A program made the translations under genes and the position numbers. From positions 1 through 35,904 of IMG/VR virus record IMGVR_UViG_3300017783_000085: 35,904 bases of DNA, one strand, 5' to 3'. Below, in pieces: positions 30,749-35,904 of the stretch. The DNA comes from a virus. The notes under the pieces are model-generated. The model had not been told where the DNA came from. It saw only the letters and a list, made by a program, of their open reading frames with translations, and did no database searches. Every line of letters begins with the position of its first letter. The stretch's first letter is position 1.

Positions 30749-30987
30749 TTAGTAGATAATTCATTTTTATCTTCTTCGGATAGTTTTTTAATGAATGAAT
30801 CGTCTGCGTTTTTAACGCCCTTCCTGATCCAAGCTGTACGAGCTGCTGAGATATTTCTAAGAATTTGATTGCCGTCTTTGTCAAAGACGATATTAGTTAC
30901 ATCATTACAGAAATCAATATCGTCTACAGACATTTCAATTAAAGTTACTTCTTTTCCAGAAGCAAGCTTGAGCTTTTTATTAGCCAT
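30718..30987 (-). CDS. Tail assembly chaperone (G-like)
   Basis: An 89-residue protein, MANKKLKLASGKEVTLIEMSV, ending RESQELGE. Size, charge and place between tail tube and tape measure match the short chaperone that coats the tape measure before tail assembly. The last codons CTG GGG GAG TAG contain five consecutive G immediately before the stop, where a -1 shift would add the next frame. Ribosome site AAGGAGAG. Confidence 0.7.
   Translation of the reverse strand: MANKKLKLASGKEVTLIEMSVDDIDFCNDVTNIVFDKDGNQILRNISAARTAWIRKGVKNADDSFIKKLSEEDKNELSTKVRESQELGE
30721..30728 (-). other. Candidate -1 frameshift site
   Basis: On the coding strand the run is TGGGGGAG, directly followed by the TAG stop of the G-like gene. 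A peptidyl-tRNA on GGG can slip back one base and re-pair perfectly with GGG; the A-site codon re-pairs less well. The shifted frame is open for 160 codons. The classic heptamer (GGGAAAG in lambda) is not present, so efficiency is uncertain. Confidence 0.5.
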
Positions 30988-31010
30988 TATTCTCTCCTTT
31001 ATTTAAATAA

Positions 31011-32063
31011 TTAAGCTGGTTTTCTAATCATAATTAAATTACCTGAACCGCCATCTACCATTTTTAAAGTAGTGCTAAGTTTCAAGTAATCTGATTCGTC
31101 GTAAGAAACTTCTTCAATAATTGCTTTTGGAATATTAATACCAAATGCTGTGCCACTAGCAAACGTTGCGTTGTTTGATAAGAACAATCCGTTTGATGAA
31201 GCTACTGTTAGCGCTCTTGATAGATTAAAGAAATCCGCTGTGTTTGAATCAAACTTAACTACACAATTTGCAGTTACGTTTAAGTTAGGAACACCTCTTA
31301 AAAACTTTTCAGGTAATCCTTCAACAGAACCCACTTTTTTATTTCCTAAGAATGCTACAGGGTTTTCTACTGTGAGTGAAAAAGCATCTAGTATTACATC
31401 TTCGTCCATAACAACCTTATCTTCTGTAAAGTCGCCCATAAATATAAAGTTTGAAGTATATGCAGTTACAGAACTTTCTCTTGATGCCGGAGCAGAAGAT
31501 ACAGTATCTCTTGTCTGTGCAGTCATTTCAAAGTTAAATCTACCGCCATTCTCTTGTGAGTTAGCGCTTAGTGTTAAGCTTGTTATAACACAGCCCTTCA
31601 TTCTATATGAAGAGTTTACAGAACTATGTCCTTGTATAAGAATAGATATTGTGTTGTGTCCGCCACTAGAGCCTGCTGCATAAGCAAATGCTTCGTGTTC
31701 GTATCCGCTTGCCATAGTAATAAAGTTTTCTGTTTCCCCGCCACCAGTACTTGCTGACACTTCTTTACCAAAAGCATTTTCAAGTAATATTGATGCGTTT
31801 TCTATAGTTAATACTCCTGAGATAGAGATTTCGTGAACTGCACCAGCTTCTAGCTGCAACAAATCAGTTACGCCACTAACGACTCTTCCTGTACTCCCGC
31901 TTCTTTGTTCCATCACTCTCAAGTCATTGAATGTAGGCATACTTATTGATTCTACTTCAACACCTTTAAATGCTGAACCCGTAGCAACAGTTCCTACTGC
32001 TGTTTCTTCTGCAATAAAGATTCCAAATTCTTTTGGGTTTATCGCTGCGTTTTGAATAGCCAT
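31011..32063 (-). CDS. Major tail (tube) protein
   Basis: A 350-residue protein, MAIQNAAINPKEFGIFIAEE, with beta-rich composition and a pattern AVGTVATGSAFKGVEVESISMP, then LLQLEAGAVHEISISGVLTIENA...LLENAFG, seen in long-tail tube proteins. The C-terminal part LKLSTTLKMVDGGSGNLIMIRKPA is also typical. It stands between tail-completion and tail-chaperone genes, the usual place. Expected to be the most abundant tail protein. Confidence 0.78.
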   Translation of the reverse strand: MAIQNAAINPKEFGIFIAEETAVGTVATGSAFKGVEVESISMPTFNDLRVMEQRSGSTGRVVSGVTDLLQLEAGAVHEISISGVLTIENASILLENAFGKEVSASTGGGETENFITMASGYEHEAFAYAAGSSGGHNTISILIQGHSSVNSSYRMKGCVITSLTLSANSQENGGRFNFEMTAQTRDTVSSAPASRESSVTAYTSNFIFMGDFTEDKVVMDEDVILDAFSLTVENPVAFLGNKKVGSVEGLPEKFLRGVPNLNVTANCVVKFDSNTADFFNLSRALTVASSNGLFLSNNATFASGTAFGINIPKAIIEEVSYDESDYLKLSTTLKMVDGGSGNLIMIRKPA

Positions 32064-32064
32064 C

Positions 32065-32244
32065 TTAGTCTATCTCCTTTTTAATTTTTTTTGGTTTGCT
32101 TTGTACTTCTTCTACCTTTCCAATAAGATTTCTAGGTAGAACGTCTGCCTTAAATGGCTTTCCGCTTTCTAGGGCTTTCATAATTTCTTTTGAAACGCCG
32201 GAAACTTTACTAGCTGGTATATTTTCTTTTAAAATGTATTTCAT
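32065..32244 (-). CDS. Small protein between tail completion and tube genes
   Basis: A 59-residue ORF, MKYILKENIPASKVSGVSKE, basic at its end (PKKIKKEID). It is preceded by AGGACAT and ends just before the tube gene, with AGGAGAT serving the next start. Composition is protein-like. I do not recognise it. Confidence 0.6.
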   Translation of the reverse strand: MKYILKENIPASKVSGVSKEIMKALESGKPFKADVLPRNLIGKVEEVQSKPKKIKKEID

Positions 32245-32253
32245 AATATGTCC

Positions 32254-32775
32254 TTAATTTAATACTAAAAAATTATCATTACTATTAGTTAAAAACCTAC
32301 CGCCATTACTTTCAATGAAAAATCCATATACTTGATAGGTCAATGGTATTTTAACGCTATAATTTATCCTTGAAACACGCAAATTATCAACAAATACTTC
32401 AGTATCTAGCTTTATATCTGAACTTACGTCTTCTATAACACCATCATAATAAGCATTATCTGCATCTCTTTTATTGTTAAATAACACTTGCTCTAGTCGG
32501 TTAGTCATGTCAAATAAATGTTTTTTTACTTGCACATCACTACCTTTCACATTTAAATACAGAGTAAAATCTACATTAGCAAGCATAACAATACTTTTTT
32601 CTTTTGAGTCAAAATTCTGCAATACTCTAGGGAAAATTCTTATATGTGAGTTTCTTTGTTTTTTATAGTCTTCGCCTATATAAACTGGAATTGATCCAGC
32701 ATATTCTGTTCGTAACAAACTTTGAAACTTAGTCAAAAGATTGTCGTATAGGTAATTGTTTGGTGTGATCGCCAT
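32254..32775 (-). CDS. Tail-completion or neck protein, copy 2
   Basis: A 173-residue protein, MAITPNNYLYDNLLTKFQSLL. It shares its whole plan with the next upstream gene: an N-terminal helix, a (V/F)(Y/F)(I/F)G(E/D) turn, a central beta region and the phrase FDM..R.EQVLF (about 93-103). In position and size it fits the tail-terminator or neck family. The C-terminus has an extra 30 residues compared with its paralogue. Confidence 0.6.
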   Translation of the reverse strand: MAITPNNYLYDNLLTKFQSLLRTEYAGSIPVYIGEDYKKQRNSHIRIFPRVLQNFDSKEKSIVMLANVDFTLYLNVKGSDVQVKKHLFDMTNRLEQVLFNNKRDADNAYYDGVIEDVSSDIKLDTEVFVDNLRVSRINYSVKIPLTYQVYGFFIESNGGRFLTNSNDNFLVLN

Positions 32776-32776
32776 A

Positions 32777-33211
32777 TTATCCTTTAAGTAAACTAAAAGA
32801 AATTAAAAAATTTGCTAAATATAATCCCGGTATATTTTCTTCGTCTTCTTCGTAGTCGTTAATACTAATACTATTTATTTTAAAATTTAAAAATTCTGTT
32901 GTTGGAGTTAAAGCTAGTAACACTTGCTCAACTCTGTGCATATCGTAAAAAAACGTTTTGTATGCTATTTGACTAGTGTTGTTAAGAATAACATAGTATT
33001 TAATTTCTACGTTATAATTATTTAAAAACATATCGTCATTAACTTCTTCGTGCGATTGATTTACTATGGATAGCTTAATAGACTTATTAGAGTTCTTTTT
33101 AAATGTATCCCCAAAAAATACTACAGCACCGCCACCAAATTCTGAACGTAGGTTATTAGTGAGTGTATCCATAACCTCTTCTGTATAAATCTTGTTAAAA
33201 GTAGTAGGCAT
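32777..33211 (-). CDS. Tail-completion or neck protein, copy 1
   Basis: A 144-residue protein, MPTTFNKIYTEEVMDTLTNNL, with RSEFGGGAVVFFGDTFKK near residues 22-39 and YDMHRVEQVLLAL near 88-100. These align with RTEYAGSIPVYIGEDYKK and FDMTNRLEQVLF of the following gene, so the two are tandem paralogues. They would cap the tail or join head and tail. Start overlaps the previous stop by one base. Confidence 0.6.
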   Translation of the reverse strand: MPTTFNKIYTEEVMDTLTNNLRSEFGGGAVVFFGDTFKKNSNKSIKLSIVNQSHEEVNDDMFLNNYNVEIKYYVILNNTSQIAYKTFFYDMHRVEQVLLALTPTTEFLNFKINSISINDYEEDEENIPGLYLANFLISFSLLKG

Positions 33212-34176
33212 TAATCTCTAAATATTGAATGTCTGCTTTTTGAATTTCTTGTTAGCTTAACAGTTCTAATGCTAGCATTATCTGTGTGTTCGCTCTTACC
33301 AGCAACCTCAATCTCCCATTCATCGTTTTGAACAGCAGCAGAGTTATCGGCAGAACCTGCAAACCTAATTTGTAAACCACCGGCTAATGTTTGATAATCG
33401 CCATTTACAAGCTCGCTAGAAATGACTTCGTTTGTTTTTAATCCATTTGCATCTTTAGTAAATACGGAGTACTTAGCAGTTCCTATTGCTCCAGCTGTTC
33501 CGGTTATAACTTTAATTCTATCATACGTACCACTATAATCGCCTCTTGTATCAACAATGTTTAATGCACCGCTAACAGATTTTTTAATAACTACCCCCTT
33601 AGACATATCCCCCGATGTTTGAAAGCCTAGCTTTACTATGCCTTGATTTAAATCGGAAATATTATCTTCGGCTTCTTCTGTTAAAGCTAAAGCTATATCA
33701 CTATCAGGTTCATATGCTTTGATCATAAATGAAGCAGTAAGTAAAGCTACAGTTCTTTTAATGAAGTAGTCATACGAGCCATCGGGATTAACAAATAGCT
33801 CTTTTGGTAATGTCATATCTATCTTAGAATTAAAATATGCGGTAGCATTAGAAATCATTCTAGTCTTGAAGGTGTTATTGTCTTCTCCAGCTTCCATAAG
33901 AATGTTTTGCGGGTTTGTTGCGCTGTTGTAATAATAAACAACGTCTAAAGAAGAGTCGTAAAACCACTCTCCGTTTGCATCTACTGCGCTTTGATTAGCT
34001 TGAGCCGAACCTAATTTAGCGCCATCCGCAAATAATGCAGTTACTAGCCCTGAGTTTTCTGCCTTATATCTGCTACCTGAATCTTGTACCCATCCATATA
34101 TAACCGACTTTGAGTCGTATTCATCAATGTTTGGGTAAACGTCGTATAAATCTCTTTCTGTAATATAGTTAGCCAT
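33211..34176 (-). CDS. Head-tail connector protein with C-terminal beta domain
   Basis: A 321-residue protein, MANYITERDLYDVYPNIDEY. The N-terminal 180 residues contain helices (TRMISNATAYFNSKID and IKRTVALLTASFMIKAY) as in gp6-type connector adaptors that dock under the portal. Residues about 195-320 are beta-rich (DYSGTYDRIKVITGTAG...WEIEVAG) and may be a decoration or Ig-like domain. It overlaps the endolysin gene by 8 bases. Assignment is by fold impression and gene order. Confidence 0.6.
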   Translation of the reverse strand: MANYITERDLYDVYPNIDEYDSKSVIYGWVQDSGSRYKAENSGLVTALFADGAKLGSAQANQSAVDANGEWFYDSSLDVVYYYNSATNPQNILMEAGEDNNTFKTRMISNATAYFNSKIDMTLPKELFVNPDGSYDYFIKRTVALLTASFMIKAYEPDSDIALALTEEAEDNISDLNQGIVKLGFQTSGDMSKGVVIKKSVSGALNIVDTRGDYSGTYDRIKVITGTAGAIGTAKYSVFTKDANGLKTNEVISSELVNGDYQTLAGGLQIRFAGSADNSAAVQNDEWEIEVAGKSEHTDNASIRTVKLTRNSKSRHSIFRD

Positions 34177-34657
34177 CTAGTGTTTCCAATGCTCTTTGAA
34201 ACCATCCGTAATAGAACTTCTCTTGAGCGGGTTTTAATTCCACTAATTTACAATAAAATTTTATTCTATACGCGACAAATCTTTTGCCCGATAAACTTTG
34301 TGCAGCTTTTATTGTTTTTGATCCTATAATTCCATCTACTTCTAACGGAATAACAGCGCCCATATTAATAGCTTCCTGCAATATCTTAACCGCTCTCTTT
34401 TGACCGGTGTTAATAACACAATCAAAGAAAGGGTATCTTAGCTTGTATGGTAGTTTGTGAACTTTAGCAGGCTTATAATAGTCGTCATAGTAAATTTCTT
34501 TAGCCTTAGCTAGGGTTAAGAAAGGAATATTTAAGTGGGGATAAAATCTTTTAGTGATTCCATACTTAGTTTCCCCACCCAAATCTTCGTGGTCATTATT
34601 ATAACCACCCTCGTTTGTGATTACATCATCTATAATCTTATCGGCTTGTTTATCCAT
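34169..34657 (-). CDS. Endolysin, glycosyl hydrolase 108 with peptidoglycan-binding domain
   Basis: A 162-residue protein. The GH108 signature is at residues 13-35: ITNEGGYNNDHEDLGGETKYGITKRF, with the catalytic Glu in NEGGY (about E16). The middle PYKLRYPFFDCVINTGQKRAVKILQEAI and VDGIIGSKTIKAAQSL match the peptidoglycan-binding_3 domain. It cleaves the glycan strands of the cell wall. No signal peptide is visible, so it should need the holin at 11717. Unusually it lies upstream of head-tail genes. Confidence 0.9.
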   Translation of the reverse strand: MDKQADKIIDDVITNEGGYNNDHEDLGGETKYGITKRFYPHLNIPFLTLAKAKEIYYDDYYKPAKVHKLPYKLRYPFFDCVINTGQKRAVKILQEAINMGAVIPLEVDGIIGSKTIKAAQSLSGKRFVAYRIKFYCKLVELKPAQEKFYYGWFQRALETLDG

Positions 34658-34697
34658 AGCCTTTCTTTTTCTTTTTCTTTTTCTTGTACGAAAGCAT
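34650..34697 (-). CDS. Possible 15-residue poly-lysine micro-peptide
   Basis: An ORF of 16 codons, MLSYKKKKKKKKGYG, joined by a TAATG overlap to the gene before and overlapping the endolysin start. The AAGAAAAAG repeat may instead simply carry the endolysin ribosome site (GAAAGG). Reported with low confidence. Confidence 0.25.
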   Translation of the reverse strand: MLSYKKKKKKKKGYG

Positions 34698-34864
34698 TAT
34701 TTGCCCTTTTTTTCTTTGCTGTCTAAGCCTTCAACGAATCCTTGTTGCTTTGCAATTTCAAGCCTTAACTCGCTTAATTTTTGACTTGCCTGTTGCAGGT
34801 AACTATTAGTTTCGTTGTATTCTTCTACTAGTTTTTCTAGTTTATCTTGAGCTTCTTTTAACAT
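34697..34864 (-). CDS. Small coiled-coil protein
   Basis: A 55-residue ORF, MLKEAQDKLEKLVEEYNETN, predicted as a continuous coiled coil to about residue 42 and then EGLDSKEKKGK. AAAGGAGAA lies in front. It is of the type often found beside lysis genes in marine phages. Function unknown. Confidence 0.65.
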   Translation of the reverse strand: MLKEAQDKLEKLVEEYNETNSYLQQASQKLSELRLEIAKQQGFVEGLDSKEKKGK

Positions 34865-34879
34865 TATTTCTCCTTTATT

Positions 34880-34996
34880 TTATTTTCTTATAAACCATTT
34901 AATGCTACATTGAGGACATTTGTTTATGTCCGAATATTTACACATAGCGTATTTTAACCCAAATCCAAATATAAATCCAATAATAAATCCTTGCAT
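34880..34996 (-). CDS. Membrane micro-protein with CPxC
   Basis: A 38-residue ORF, MQGFIIGFIFGFGLKYAMCK, with a Gly/Phe-rich membrane helix (2-18) followed by a small possible metal site (C19 and CPQC at 27-30) and a basic end. Ribosome site AGGAGAT. A lysis accessory or virion membrane protein is possible; not recognised. Confidence 0.5.
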   Translation of the reverse strand: MQGFIIGFIFGFGLKYAMCKYSDINKCPQCSIKWFIRK

Positions 34997-34998
34997 AA

Positions 34999-35385
34999 TT
35001 ATCTCCTAATTTCTGATTTAATTTTTCTTAGTATTTCATCTTCGCCGAACTTCATACTTAAATCCGCTTCAAAGCGTTTCACTTCTTTTCCATATTCAAA
35101 AATTATAATAGTAGGTACTACTCTTATGTTCCATTCTTTTTTTATTACACCACCTATTTCTTTATTTGAAATATCTACATAGCCAGTATAGCAATTTTCT
35201 ATTTTTTCTAATCCTATTTTATTTTTCCAGTTCCAACTTGCATTAACTTCTATAACAGCACAGAACTCATTCTTCATTAGCTGTATATCTTGAAAGCTAT
35301 CTAAATTAACTGTTTGCGATTGCAATGGCGAGAAGGACAAGCATAGCCCAAGCCATAGCAAAAACGATGTATAATATTGTTTCAT
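34999..35385 (-). CDS. Secreted thioredoxin-fold protein lacking the CxxC site
   Basis: A 128-residue protein with a signal peptide (MKQYYTSFLLWLGLCLSFSP, likely cut after about residue 23-24 near LQSQ). The mature part follows the thioredoxin plan: CAVIEVNASWNWKNK (strand and site), CYTGYVDISN (strand), IKKEWNIRVVPTIIIFEYGKEVKRFEA (the cis-Pro strand). In place of WCxxC it has SWNWKNK, so redox activity by the normal mechanism is not expected. Cys at about 42 and 64 remain. It lies beside lysis genes. A periplasmic binding or decoy role is conceivable. Confidence 0.7.
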   Translation of the reverse strand: MKQYYTSFLLWLGLCLSFSPLQSQTVNLDSFQDIQLMKNEFCAVIEVNASWNWKNKIGLEKIENCYTGYVDISNKEIGGVIKKEWNIRVVPTIIIFEYGKEVKRFEADLSMKFGEDEILRKIKSEIRR

Positions 35386-35394
35386 CTATATTCC

Positions 35395-35691
35395 TCATTG
35401 ATTGTTCATATTAAGAAGAGTTTCGTTAATCATTCGTGTATCTTCTTTGATGTCATCTACTTTATCTTCTAGTTTATCTACTTGTTCTTCCGTATTTAAT
35501 ATAGAATCACGAATCATTTGATCTTTTAATTCATATTCCATTCGAGATACTTCCGGCTCAGGTAATTCTTTAGCAAGCTCAATTTCTGCTTGTAGGGAAT
35601 ACCACATTCCAACCACTAGAGCAATAGTAACAGCTATGCTTACTGCTGTTTCTAAGCTTAATGTAAATTTGCTGTCTTTTCCAATTTCCAT
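35395..35691 (-). CDS. Membrane-anchored coiled-coil protein, possible spanin or lysis accessory
   Basis: A 98-residue protein with a membrane helix at about residues 13-33 (TAVSIAVTIALVVGMWYSL) and a long C-terminal coiled coil (EEQVDKLEDKVDDIKEDTRM, about 66-95). A short N-terminus and one span followed by a coiled coil is the plan of inner-membrane spanins, though the partner lipoprotein is not seen. It is upstream of the thioredoxin-fold gene, before the endolysin. It might also be a second holin-like protein. Confidence 0.6.
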   Translation of the reverse strand: MEIGKDSKFTLSLETAVSIAVTIALVVGMWYSLQAEIELAKELPEPEVSRMEYELKDQMIRDSILNTEEQVDKLEDKVDDIKEDTRMINETLLNMNNQ

Positions 35692-35708
35692 TTTAATTCT
35701 CCAATTTA

Positions 35709-35904
35709 TTATAATCCACTTAGTCTACAATTAATTTGTAAATCTGTGTTACTAACACTATTATTAGTAAATGTTATCGTTCTGTTTTCTGCATTCAAAT
35801 TCCCGGAGTCAGCTTTAACTTCTGCAAGTTTAAATCTTAAATAAAGAGTTCCGGATGTATAAGAAATACCGCTAACAGTATTTCCATACCCACTACCACT
35901 ATTA
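35709..35904 (-). CDS. 3' part of a small virion-associated protein, cut by the window edge
   Basis: On the minus strand the open frame entering at 35904 reads NSGSGYGNTVSGISYTSGTL and ends CRLSGL, stop at 35711-35709. It contains a beta-rich segment LYLRFKLAEVKAD and a Ser/Asn/Thr-rich end. It lacks a start codon here; joined to the nine codons at 29-1 it becomes a 74-residue protein with a total of 225 bases, a multiple of three. The junction codon would be AGT. Confidence 0.65.
   Translation of the reverse strand, partial: NSGSGYGNTVSGISYTSGTLYLRFKLAEVKADSGNLNAENRTITFTNNSVSNTDLQINCRLSGL

Noticed and set aside
30702-30884. A 60-codon minus-strand ORF overlapping the tail-chaperone gene in a third frame
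   Set aside because: No ribosome site, no family pattern; the frame relevant for a -1 shift is the other one.
1-35904. Integrase, attachment sites, lysogeny repressor, CRISPR array or retron-like element
   Set aside because: None of the expected protein motifs or repeat arrays was seen; regulators present are only small HTH and RHH proteins.

Overview
The window reads as one tailed-phage genome, AT-rich and densely packed. The protein set (HK97-type terminase and capsid genes, a tape-measure protein, a GTA-type holin, an S74 fibre, and a small basic protein seen in many marine phages) suggests an aquatic phage with a long-tailed (siphovirus-like) virion. The host cannot be named from the sequence. 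The signal peptide of the thioredoxin-like protein (ending LQSQ) and the DUF2693-like protein hint at Bacteroidota, but Shine-Dalgarno sites and sigma70-like promoters are clear. No integrase, cI-type repressor, tRNA, rRNA or CRISPR array was seen, so a lytic life style is the simplest reading. The two window ends join in frame into one 74-residue gene (complement of 35709-35904 followed by 1-29), so the window is probably a complete, circularly assembled genome of 35,904 bp.

Layout on the circle. (1) A leftward late block starts at 7390, runs down through position 1, continues from 35904 down to 24848, and carries scaffold, major capsid, fibre-like proteins, the S74 fibre, small proteins, the endolysin, connector and tail-completion proteins, tail tube, a G/T-type tail chaperone pair with a probable -1 frameshift, tape measure and distal tail proteins. 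(2) A short rightward block (7459-10961) holds terminase large subunit, portal, a virion-morphogenesis protein and a small protein. (3) A leftward block (12869-10936) holds several very basic small proteins, a holin, a zinc-ribbon protein and the terminase small subunit, and converges on block 2. (4) A rightward cassette (13364-16024) of visibly different base and codon use holds two small membrane proteins around an amidoligase and a class-II glutamine amidotransferase, closed by a strong intrinsic terminator. It looks like an acquired 'moron'. (5) A non-coding AT-rich stretch (16077-16555) leads into the rightward early block (16797-24793): many small unknown proteins, HTH and RHH regulators, an ERF annealing protein, a replication-initiator-like protein, a resolvase-type nuclease, a metallophosphoesterase, a C5 DNA methyltransferase and an SSB-like protein.

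Two systems stand out. The first is the amidoligase plus glutamine amidotransferase cassette with two membrane partners, which should make or attach an amide- or peptide-bonded product of unknown identity. The second is a 230-codon ORF nested out of frame inside the C5 methyltransferase gene, with its own strong Shine-Dalgarno and protein-like motifs; both frames appear to be under coding constraint. Three early promoters share a 17-bp spacer containing a run of six to eight C, and one opens a strongly structured leader.
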